DNA from: Prevotella brunnea
GTDB lineage: Bacteria; Bacteroidota; Bacteroidia; Bacteroidales; Bacteroidaceae
Direction of reading: 5' to 3'
DNA: 34,074 bases
NCBI RefSeq assembly: GCF_008016795.1
Contig: NZ_SDIK01000086.1
Location: 1 to 34,074, forward strand
Part shown: positions 1 through 7,900 of the stretch, one piece after another
Position numbering within the stretch: the first letter of the stretch is position 1
Layout of the letters: every line of letters starts with the position of its first letter
Made by a program: the position numbers and the translations under genes
The notes under the pieces: model-generated
Seen by the model: only the letters and a program-made list of their open reading frames with translations
Databases searched by the model: none
Told to the model about the DNA's origin: nothing

Positions 1-38
1 GTAAGTTTCATTTTTTTCTTTTTTATGGTTTACAAATA

Positions 39-46
39 CAAAGATA
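39..46 (-). promoter_or_regulatory. Possible promoter of a gene running off the left edge
   Basis: On the minus strand this reads TATCTTTG, matching the TAnnTTTG box of Bacteroidetes promoters. An ATG on the minus strand begins at 11 (MKL...), about 20 nt beyond the expected start point, so a leftward gene may begin at the window edge. No TTTG box is seen at the expected distance upstream. Only three codons are visible, so the gene itself cannot be identified. Confidence 0.35.
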
Positions 47-84
47 AGAAAAAAGGAGCTTACACACTTTTATAGGACAGTACC

Positions 85-242
85 GCAACGCACATCTTCA
101 TGTCCACAACCATCATACCAACAGCGTGCAAATGCCTATCCCGCATGGTGAAAACAAAGAGCACAACAATGCGCAACGCACATCCAACGATGGGTAATGA
201 TGGGCAATGATGAACATGATTTGGCAACGCACATCCAACGAT
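85..242. repeat. Short direct repeats in the intergenic region
   Basis: The 19-mer GCAACGCACATCCAACGAT occurs at 173-191 and 224-242, and its first 12 bases occur again at 85-96. The stretch between them is rich in ATGATGGG-type words. I see no convincing gene in 47-325; the ORF readable across it on the minus strand only translates the repeats. Confidence 0.6.
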
Positions 243-325
243 TGGGAAATTATATCCACCTCGGAAACAAATCGAAAGACGAGAAAGCATTGCACCCACG
301 TTCATCGCTTGGCAAAGTGATGGAG

Positions 326-367
326 AAAAAACATCCCCGAGATTTCGTACTCTGAATCTCGGGGATG
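326..367 (-). terminator. Rho-independent terminator of ferritin
   Basis: A perfect 13-bp stem (332-344 pairs with 355-367, loop 345-354) is followed on the minus strand by six T (326-331). It lies about 30 nt past the ferritin stop codon and points the same way. Confidence 0.9.
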
Positions 368-398
368 ATATTTCTACTTCGCGATGATTTCGCGTGGG

Positions 399-884
399 TT
401 ATTTCTGAGTCTCCAATCTCTTTTCGATGAACGAAATGGCATGATCGGGGAGCTGACGGAAGAGGTCGAGTATTTCGGATACGCTGCTTTCCTCCTCTAC
501 CTGCTCATCAATGTATTTGGCAATGAAGTTCTGCGATGCACGGTCTTTCTCCTCATCGGCAACATCTGCGAGTTTGTTGATGAGTGAGGTAACTTCCTGT
601 TCGTGCTTAAAGGTTGCCTCGAAGATATCCTCCGGACCTTTCCAGTCGGCCGGCACGTTCTCGATGGCTGTCATTTTCACCTCACCGCCACGACTGAGCA
701 CATAGCTTGCCATATCGAGTGCATGACCTCTTTCCTCTTGCGACTGCCTGTACATCCAGTCGGAGAAGCCTCTCCACCCATGTTGGCGCAGCCAAAAGGC
801 CATGCCCATATATAGATTAGAAGACCAAAATTCGGCAATGATTTGCTTATTGAATGCATCTTGCATTTTCTTACTGATATTCAT
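399..884 (-). CDS. ftnA: Ferritin (non-haem, FtnA type)
   Basis: A 161-residue cytosolic iron-storage protein expected to form a 24-subunit cage that oxidises Fe(II) and stores it as ferric mineral. Ferroxidase ligands are visible: E18, E51 and H54 in QEERGH, the glutamate of KHEQ near residue 94, and the DEQVEEE segment near 127. Its length is typical of bacterial ferritin, and there is no haem-ligand pattern suggesting bacterioferritin. The ATG at 884 follows a clear promoter (936-967), and a perfect terminator follows the stop, so it is a single-gene unit. It sits downstream of the M3 peptidase but is separated from it by another terminator. Confidence in the family is high. Confidence 0.95.
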   Translation of the reverse strand: MNISKKMQDAFNKQIIAEFWSSNLYMGMAFWLRQHGWRGFSDWMYRQSQEERGHALDMASYVLSRGGEVKMTAIENVPADWKGPEDIFEATFKHEQEVTSLINKLADVADEEKDRASQNFIAKYIDEQVEEESSVSEILDLFRQLPDHAISFIEKRLETQK

Positions 885-935
885 AACTTCTTATTTTTTT
901 AGGTTTATTTCGATGGAATACCGAAATTTCTACCG

Positions 936-967
936 CAAAAATACCAATTTATTTTTATTCTTGCAAA
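936..967 (-). promoter_or_regulatory. Promoter of ferritin
   Basis: The minus strand carries TTTG (964-967), a 20-nt spacer, then TATTTTTG (936-943), an exact fit to the Bacteroidetes -33/-7 pattern. The ATG is about 50 nt further on. Confidence 0.8.
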
Positions 968-1070
968 TTTATTGCTCTCTTTTTTTTCTGTCTTTACACT
1001 TGTTCTTCGGGTTTCCGCAACATTTATTGTATTTTTTTCATTTCCGATGAAGCTCCTTTTTCCGATTACG

Positions 1071-1104
1071 AAAAAAGGGAGCTTGTCATCACGACAAGAC
1101 TCCC
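1071..1104 (-). terminator. Terminator of the M3 peptidase gene
   Basis: The segments 1077-1087 and 1093-1104 pair with one bulged base around a 5-nt loop, and six T follow on the minus strand (1071-1076). A second arm at about 1050-1061 (AGCTCCTTTTT) could pair with 1071-1083 as an alternative structure. Confidence 0.8.
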
Positions 1105-1143
1105 TACATAGAATTAATAATATGAATATGATTAAATATGTTC

Positions 1144-3591
1144 TTACAATCCGCGAGCTTTGAGCAGTCCGGCAGCATCGGGAGCTTTCAGCCCCGTGAA
1201 GTCGGAGAAGATTTGCAACAATTCGGTGGTATTGCCTTTGCTGAGCACCTTGTCGCGGAAGTCGTTACCCACTTTGCGTGTAAGCGCGCCATGAGTTGCG
1301 AAGTAGTCGGCAATGTTCACTGCCAATACCTCTGACCAAAGGTAGCTGTAATAGCCTGCTGCATAGCCACCACCCCATACGTGGTTGAAATAAGACGTGA
1401 AGTAGCGTGGTGGGATTTGTGTATCGAGCAGTCCGATGTCCGTAAGTGCTTTCTTTTCAAACTCGGCAGCTTTGTCGGCTGTCGGTATTTGTTCCGGTGT
1501 GAGCATGTGCCAAGCCATGTCTGCACAGGTTGCCGCAAGGTTCTCACCGAGTGCGTAAGCTGCTTGGAAGTTGATGGATTTCAGCATCTTCTCGCGCAGT
1601 TCGTCGGGCATGGGCTGATTGGTCTTATCGTGTTTCGCGTAGTGGTTGAACACTTCCGGGATGCTTGCAAACGATTCGTTGAATTGCGATGGCATTTCCA
1701 CGAAGTCGCGTGCCACGGATGTTCCGCTGAGTGTGTTGTAATAGCAGTTGGAGAGCATTCCGTGAAGGGCGTGTCCGAATTCGTGGAACATGGTGGTTGC
1801 CTCGTCCCAAGTAACGAATGTAGGCTGTCCTTCCGGAGCTTTCGCGTAGTTGCACACATTATATATAACGGGTAGTTGTTGGCGTATTCCGCTCTGTTTG
1901 ATGAATGGACTCATCCACGCTCCGCCTCGTTTTGTCGGGCGGCGGAAATAGTCAACGTAGAAGAGTGCGAGCGGTTTGCCGTTGGCATCAATCACATCGA
2001 ACACTTTCATGTCGGGATGATAAGTAGGTATGTCCCTGCGTTCTTTGAAGGAGAGTCCGTACACACGGTTTGCAGCGTAGAACACGCCGTTGATGAGTAC
2101 GCTGTCGATGTTGAAGTAAGGTTTCACTTCGTCGTCGGAGAAGTTGAACATTTCTTTTTTCATCTTCGCCGAGTAGTAGAAGCGGTCGTAGGGTTGCAAG
2201 TTGAAGTCGCGTCCCTGTGTTTTGCGTGCGTATTCCTCAATTGCCTTTGTTTCCGCGTCGGCTTTGGGTCGGTATTCCTTGATGAGCTGTTTGAGGAAGG
2301 CGTATGCGTTTTCCGGTGTTTTCGCCATTGATTTGTCGAGCGAGTAGGCTGCATAGTTTTTGAATCCCATGAGCTGTGCTTTCTCCGCGCGCAGTTTGGC
2401 AATCTGAACAATGATTGGGTAGGTGTTGTAATTGCCCGTTCCGTCGGTGCGGTGGATGGAGGCGTTATAAACGCGTTCTCTCAACGTGCGGTTGTCGAGC
2501 GATGCGAGGATGGGTTGCTGTGTGGTATTGGTGATGACGATGCAGTAAGGAGCTTTTCCGCCACGGCTCTGCGCGTCTTTTTTGCACTGTGCCATGGCAG
2601 CCTCGCTAAGTCCTGCGAGTTCCTTCGCGTCATTCACCCATACGGTGGCTTCGGCAGCGGCCTTGGGCAGCATATTGCCAAATTCTTGTTCGAGTTTGGC
2701 AAGTTGCTTGTTGATTTCCTGCATGCGCGCCATTTTTTCTTTTGAGAGGAGCGCACCTGAACGTACGAATCCCTTGTAAACCACCTCGAGTAGTTTTTTG
2801 TCTTCTCCCTTGAGGTTGTTGTATTCATGGTCGTACACGTATTTCACGCGGTCAAAGAATTTTTTGTTGAAGTTGATCTCGTTGTCAAAGTCGGTAAGCA
2901 TTGGGATTACTTCTTTCTCGGCTTCTTCTATCTCCGGTGTCTTGTTAGCTTCCGTAACACAGAAGAAGGTGTTGGAGACTCTTTCCAATAGTTGTCCGCT
3001 GTTCTCGTATGCCACGATGGTATTCTGGAAGGTCGGAGTTTCCTTGTTATCCACTATTTTCTTTATCTCGGCGCGTTGTTCTTCTATTCCCACTTTGATG
3101 GCAGGCAGATAGTCTGCATCTTTTATCTTGGCGAAGTCGGGTGCGCCAAAGGTCAGGTTGCTTTTTTGCAGGAGTGGATTATGGTACATCGATTCCCCTT
3201 TCTTGCATTTCTTACAGTTCATTCCTGATTTACAGTTTTTATTTTCTTTCTTGCATCCCTGTTTGCATTTGCAGGCTTTACTGTCTTTTGTGCATTTGCA
3301 GTTTTGTCCGCATTTACAGGTTTTCCCATCTTTGCAGACTTGTTTGTTTTTGCAGCATTTTTTTCCTTGCTCGCATTTGCAGGTTTGTCCGCATTTGCAG
3401 GTTTGTCCGCATTTGCAGGTTTTCCCATTTTTGCAGACTTGTTTGTTTTTGCAGCATTTGTTTCCTTGCTCGCATTTGCAGGTTTGTCCGCATTTACAAT
3501 CTTTGCAGGGCTGTCCGGTTGCCGCGCTCATTGTCATGATGGCGCAGGAGAGGGCTGCCATGAGGATTGACCGTTTAAGATTTATTTTCAT
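1144..3591 (-). CDS. dcp: Secreted M3-family metallopeptidase (peptidyl-dipeptidase Dcp type) with Cys-rich N-terminal domain
   Basis: An 815-residue zinc peptidase expected to remove dipeptides from, or cleave, short peptides in the periplasm. The catalytic motif HEFGH starts at residue 603, with the third-ligand region (FVEMPSQ) about 30 residues later; the C-terminal two thirds read as a full Dcp/oligopeptidase A domain. Residues 1-26 look like a signal peptide; ALSC at 13-16 is a weak alternative lipobox. Residues 29-129 hold 27 cysteines in CKC, CC and CKCGQT motifs, including two near-identical copies of a 33-residue unit (from 35 and from 68). Such an insert is not part of the usual family architecture. 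The start was set at 3591 because the longer reading to 3693 begins inside the promoter. A terminator follows at 1071-1104. Confidence 0.92.
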   Translation of the reverse strand: MKINLKRSILMAALSCAIMTMSAATGQPCKDCKCGQTCKCEQGNKCCKNKQVCKNGKTCKCGQTCKCGQTCKCEQGKKCCKNKQVCKDGKTCKCGQNCKCTKDSKACKCKQGCKKENKNCKSGMNCKKCKKGESMYHNPLLQKSNLTFGAPDFAKIKDADYLPAIKVGIEEQRAEIKKIVDNKETPTFQNTIVAYENSGQLLERVSNTFFCVTEANKTPEIEEAEKEVIPMLTDFDNEINFNKKFFDRVKYVYDHEYNNLKGEDKKLLEVVYKGFVRSGALLSKEKMARMQEINKQLAKLEQEFGNMLPKAAAEATVWVNDAKELAGLSEAAMAQCKKDAQSRGGKAPYCIVITNTTQQPILASLDNRTLRERVYNASIHRTDGTGNYNTYPIIVQIAKLRAEKAQLMGFKNYAAYSLDKSMAKTPENAYAFLKQLIKEYRPKADAETKAIEEYARKTQGRDFNLQPYDRFYYSAKMKKEMFNFSDDEVKPYFNIDSVLINGVFYAANRVYGLSFKERRDIPTYHPDMKVFDVIDANGKPLALFYVDYFRRPTKRGGAWMSPFIKQSGIRQQLPVIYNVCNYAKAPEGQPTFVTWDEATTMFHEFGHALHGMLSNCYYNTLSGTSVARDFVEMPSQFNESFASIPEVFNHYAKHDKTNQPMPDELREKMLKSINFQAAYALGENLAATCADMAWHMLTPEQIPTADKAAEFEKKALTDIGLLDTQIPPRYFTSYFNHVWGGGYAAGYYSYLWSEVLAVNIADYFATHGALTRKVGNDFRDKVLSKGNTTELLQIFSDFTGLKAPDAAGLLKARGL
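3310..3489 (-). repeat. In-frame 99-bp duplication encoding the Cys-rich units
   Basis: Two copies of a 99-nt (33-codon) unit encode GQTCKCEQG...CKC blocks starting at residues 35 and 68 of the M3 peptidase. Within them the shorter CGQTCK unit repeats again. The copies differ by only a few substitutions (for example N/K and N/D), which points to recent duplication and possible length variation between strains. Confidence 0.8.
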
Positions 3592-3690
3592 AACTTTATT
3601 ATTAATGATTATTTTCTGATTTTGTTTTCTGTTTGGATGTGGCAAATTCACATTCTTCCCAAGTCGGATAACGACTTTGGATTTCATCAG

Positions 3691-3724
3691 CAAATATAAG
3701 CATTATATTCCAAACGCGCGCAAA
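3691..3724 (-). promoter_or_regulatory. Promoter of the M3 peptidase
   Basis: The minus strand has TATATTTG (3691-3698) and an upstream TTTG (3721-3724) with a slightly long 22-nt spacer. This leaves a leader of about 95 nt before the ATG at 3591 and rules out the in-frame ATG at 3693. Confidence 0.6.
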
Positions 3725-3931
3725 TTTCTTTGTTTTTTTTCATAAAAAAGCAAAAAAGCGGTAGATTGATGCTTACGATAAAAGTGGAACTTTTTTCAGG
3801 CATATATGTTTGTTTATGATTCCCATTCTTAATTTTAGAATGGAGTTTGTATATATCCCCTTATCTCTTCGCCCACCATTGAGCTGTCTTTCAATTTATG
3901 CAAATCTTCGATATAACTTATCAAGTGGTCA

Positions 3932-4014
3932 TGAAAGGTAAGCTTTTGCATCATAAAAGGTAAGCTTTTGCATTACAAAAGGTAAGCTTTTGGACGGCAA
4001 AAGGTAAGCTTTTG
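3932..4014. repeat. 22-bp-period array of a 17-bp near-palindrome (four units)
   Basis: Four units begin at 3932, 3954, 3976 and 3998, each close to CAAAAGGTAAGCTTTTG with a 5-nt spacer, giving an exact 22-bp period. The consensus across the window, CAAAAGCTWAGCTTTTG, is a perfect palindrome around a central A/T. The same design occurs at 16488 and 22568. The rest of 3725-4221 has no gene that I can support; there is a 7-bp hairpin at 3823-3843 and CTGATTATCAG at 4034-4044. Confidence 0.85.
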
Positions 4015-4221
4015 AAATGTGGATTGTAAACTGCTGATTATCAGAAACTTTCATTGGCATTGATTTTTCTTGTAAAAGCTATGCCTTTCAGCTCGTCGGG
4101 ACGACTTTCCATGTTGCCGCGCGAGAGGGGGAAGATTTCCGAATGGGAACGGCATGAAAAAAATATGTGCGGAGAGGGTAAAGTTTTCGGTGAAAAATGG
4201 TAAAAATCGTGGAAAAAGTGG

Positions 4222-4229
4222 TATCTTTG
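4222..4229 (+). promoter_or_regulatory. Promoter -7 box of the nitroreductase gene
   Basis: TATCTTTG fits TAnnTTTG and lies 44 nt before the ATG at 4274. No clear TTTG stands 20 nt upstream, so the assignment rests on one box. Confidence 0.6.
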
Positions 4230-4273
4230 CAATTGTAACGTTATTTTTTTTACAAAGACATCAAAAACAAATC

Positions 4274-4873
4274 ATGACAAATATATTTCAAGAAGCAATC
4301 GCAAATCGACGTTCTCACTACGCGCTGAAAAACGAGTCGCCCATCACCGATGAGGAAATCATCAACAGGGTACGATTCGCCGTAAAGCACATACCAGCGG
4401 CTTTCAACAGCCAGTCCACGCGTGTGGTCGTGTTGCTGCACGAGAAGCACCAACGGCTTTGGCAAATCACCAAGGACACGCTGCAAGCCATCGTACCGGC
4501 AGAGGCTTTTGGCAAGACGAAAGAGAAGATAGAGCGTAGTTTTCAAAGTGGATATGGCACTCTGCTCTTCTATGAAGACCAACGTCCCGTGAGAAAGCTC
4601 ATGGAGCAGTTCCCCCTCTACGCCGACAACTTCCCCACATGGTCGGAACACACCAATGCCATGCACCAGTTCGCGCTGTGGACGATGCTCACGGACGCCG
4701 GTTTCGGTGCGAGTCTGCAACATTATAATCCGCTCATCGACGAACGGGTGGCAAAGGAATTCAACATCCCCGCCGACTGGAAGATGATTGCGCAGATGCC
4801 TTTCGGGGTGGCTGCGAGACAGCCGGACGAGAAAACATTTCTGCCCATCGACGACCGCGTGCTCATCCCCTGA
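4274..4873 (+). CDS. Nitroreductase-family flavoprotein
   Basis: A 199-residue cytosolic protein resembling the short, HBN1-like branch of the FMN-dependent nitroreductases, which use NAD(P)H to reduce nitro compounds, quinones or other acceptors. Family features: the N-terminal FQEAIANRRS segment, whose arginines normally contact FMN phosphate; FNSQSTR after the first helices; FALWTMLTDAGFGASLQHYNP in the helix lining the flavin; and a C-terminal PFGVAARQP strand. The physiological substrate cannot be told from sequence. The ATG at 4274 was chosen because the promoter box at 4222-4229 lies downstream of the earlier in-frame ATG (4154). tamB follows after 66 nt with no obvious separate promoter, so the two may be cotranscribed. 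Confidence 0.85.
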   Translation: MTNIFQEAIANRRSHYALKNESPITDEEIINRVRFAVKHIPAAFNSQSTRVVVLLHEKHQRLWQITKDTLQAIVPAEAFGKTKEKIERSFQSGYGTLLFYEDQRPVRKLMEQFPLYADNFPTWSEHTNAMHQFALWTMLTDAGFGASLQHYNPLIDERVAKEFNIPADWKMIAQMPFGVAARQPDEKTFLPIDDRVLIP

Positions 4874-4882
4874 CGGAAAGAC

Positions 4883-4900
4883 GGGGCACGCTGCTGCCCC
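4883..4900 (+). other. Hairpin between nitroreductase and tamB
   Basis: GGGGCA (4883-4888) pairs perfectly with TGCCCC (4895-4900) around a 6-nt loop. There is no T run after it, so it is more likely an mRNA processing or stability element than a full terminator. Confidence 0.4.
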
Positions 4901-4939
4901 ACTCCGACGAAACGACAAACCTCATAGCAAATCCGCCCA

Positions 4940-7900
4940 ATGAAAAAAGCGATAAAATGGCTGCTTGCCATCGTGCTTGCCCCCATTCTGCTCTTTCTTA
5001 TCCTCACATTCCTGCTTTACCTGCCACCGGTTCAGAATTGGGCAGTAAGGCAGGCAACGGCACGCATTGCCGAGAAAACGGGCATGACAATAACGCTGGA
5101 ACGCGTGAACCTGTCGTTCCCACTCGATTTGCAGCTCGACGGTCTGAAAATGTTGCAACCCAACGACTCCATTCGTGGCAAGACCGACACCGTGGCAGAC
5201 GTGAAACAGCTCGTGGTGAAGGTGCAACTCATGCCACTCTTCAAGAACCGCGTGGAGGTGGACGAACTGACATTCAGACAACTGAAAGCCAATACCACAC
5301 ATTTCATCGGCGACCTGCGCGTCAGAGCCGATCTGCAACGACTGCATCTCGTCAGTCATGGCATCGACCTCAAAGGCGATTCCGCCAAACTCAATCTTGC
5401 CGAACTTCAAGGCGGATGGATTGACATTGCCTTGGGCGACACCGTGCCCCCCGATACCACGAAGGAGAAAACGCTATGGCGCATCAACATCGACCGACTC
5501 CATTTGGCACAAACCGACTTCCGGTTGCACACGCCGGGCGATACGCTCAGTCTGCAAGCGGTTTTCGGAAAGGCGGAGGCAAGACAAACCGAACTCCTCC
5601 TGCACGACAATATATATAAGGTGGGATCGCTCGACTGGCACAAGGGGCAATTCCACATGAATCGCAACTTCGAACCACGACAAAAGGGCTTCGACGCGGC
5701 ACACCTCGCCATGACGGAACTGAACCTCGGGATGGACTCGCTGGTCTATGCCGGAAAAGACATCAGCGCGAACATCAGGGCTGCCAACCTCAGAGAACAA
5801 AGCGGACTGACAATCACCAACCTCCGCACATCGCTCCGCATGGACTCGCTGAGCATGAGCCTCCCCAACCTCTTCCTGCAAATGCCCGGAACGGAACTCG
5901 CCGGCAACTTCCGCATGGAGATGAATGTCTTTGAGGAAACCAACCCGGGACGATTGTATGCCGACTTCAAGGGATTTCTCTCCGTGGCAGACATGATGCC
6001 CTTCCTCACCTCGCTCGACAAACATACCCTTCGCGCCCTGCCCTCCCAACCCATCACGCTGCGAACGCACATGCAGGGCAACCTGAAATACATTACGCTC
6101 AACCCACTACAAGTCAGTCTGCCGGGCAGTTTCAGCCTCTTGGCAAAGGGATGGATAGCCCAACCCACCAACATGGCACGCCTGCGAGCCGACCTGAGAG
6201 TGGACATGAGGGCGGAACATCCCGACTTCATCAACCGACTGCTGCCGAAAAGCATCAGCCAAACGGTGCACATACCAAACGGAATCGCACTGAAAGGCGA
6301 CATCCACATCAGAAAAAATCAATACAAAGCCGACCTCCGCCTGAGCGGAAAACAAGGTAAAGCACGACTGAAAGGCAGCTACAACACGGCAACGCAAGCC
6401 TACAACCTGCTTGCCGACGCGCAAAACCTGCAACTGGGACGCTTCCTGCCCCGACAAAACCTACAACCCTTCTCGGGAAAAATCGCCGCAAAGGGAAAAG
6501 GCACCGACCTGCTCGGCGGAAAAGCATCGGCAAACATCGCAGCAAACATCAGGAAATTCAGATATGGCAACTACATCCTCGACAACATCGCCGGGAAAAT
6601 AAGGTTGGGCAACGGACTCACCGACGTGCACATCAAGAGCAACAACAGCATGCTCGCAGCCAACGTCAGATACACCGGAACAATCAATAAGAAAGGAGTG
6701 GCAGGACACATAAAAGGAATGTTCCGCCACATCGACCTGCATCGGCTCGGAGGAATGAAAGAACGCTACGCCATTGCCACATGGACGGAAGCCGACGTGA
6801 AATCGAACCTCAAGAACCGACATTCGTTCAAAGGAATTTTAAGACACTTCGCCCTCGACAACGAGAACGGAAAAGTCCCCACACCACTGGTAAGGGGCAA
6901 CTTCAACGTGGCGGCAACCATGCGGGGAACACTGCTCGACACCCATTTGAAAGGCAATCTGAAACACGCCGACTTACAAGGCTTGGGACTCATCGACAAA
7001 CACTACATCGCAAAAACGGAGGCAGACCTCCACATCAGGTCGAATATGAAGAATTACCATCATTTGGACGGAAACATCGACCAACTGCAACTCGACGAAA
7101 GGCGAGGCAACAACCACATCGCACTGCTCAACGGCTCGTTCCGACTGGATGCAGACATGAGAGGAAACGACATAAAAGGCAGTCTGGACGGACAGTTCCC
7201 CCACGCCGACCTCTACCAACTGGGCGTCATCGACCAACCCTTCACCACCCACTTCAACACACGGCTCAACTTTACCATGACCGGAACAGACGACCTCAGA
7301 GCCGAAGGAGCTTTCCACAATCTCGACGTGAGCACCAAAAACCGAACCTACAGCCCCGGCGACGTGGCGTTCGACCTGCTCAGCCAACGCGACAGCACAC
7401 ATGCCGAAGTGAAAGGCGGCGACTTCCTGTTGAATACCGACCTCAATGGAAGCTACAAACAACTTGCCAACATCGGCAAGAAATTCGCCAACGACCTGCA
7501 ACGACAAATCGCCGGGAAATACATCGACCAGCATGCCCTGCGCCAACTGTTGCCCACCGGACACTTCACACTGAAATCGGGCACCGACAACTTCTTCAGC
7601 GGGTTGCTCGCCGAACAGGGCTATCGCTTCAAAACGGCAGACATACAACTCACCTCGTCGCCCGAAGAAGGACTCAACGGAAAGATGATGGTGGACGGAA
7701 TGGAACACGACAGCTTGCGAGTGGACTCCCTTCTGCTGACACTCTACAACCACGACGACGGACTGAACTACCAATTGGAGATAGCCAACGCCCCGGACAA
7801 CCATTATCCCTATCATGCCTGTCTGCAAGGCGCCTTCTACGAACACGGCATACTATCCACACTGTCCGTACTCGATGCACAACAAAAAACAGCCCTCGCA

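Noticed and set aside
60-305. 81-codon minus-strand ORF at the left end
   Set aside because: The repeated PIVGCAL words come from the direct DNA repeats, and no start signals or promoter are placed for it.
3932-4014. Short-spaced repeats considered as a CRISPR array
   Set aside because: Units are 17 bp with 5-nt spacers, there are no cas genes, and the spacers are far too short.
4154-4273. Longer N-terminus for the nitroreductase
   Set aside because: The promoter box at 4222 lies inside this segment, so it would be upstream of the transcript start.
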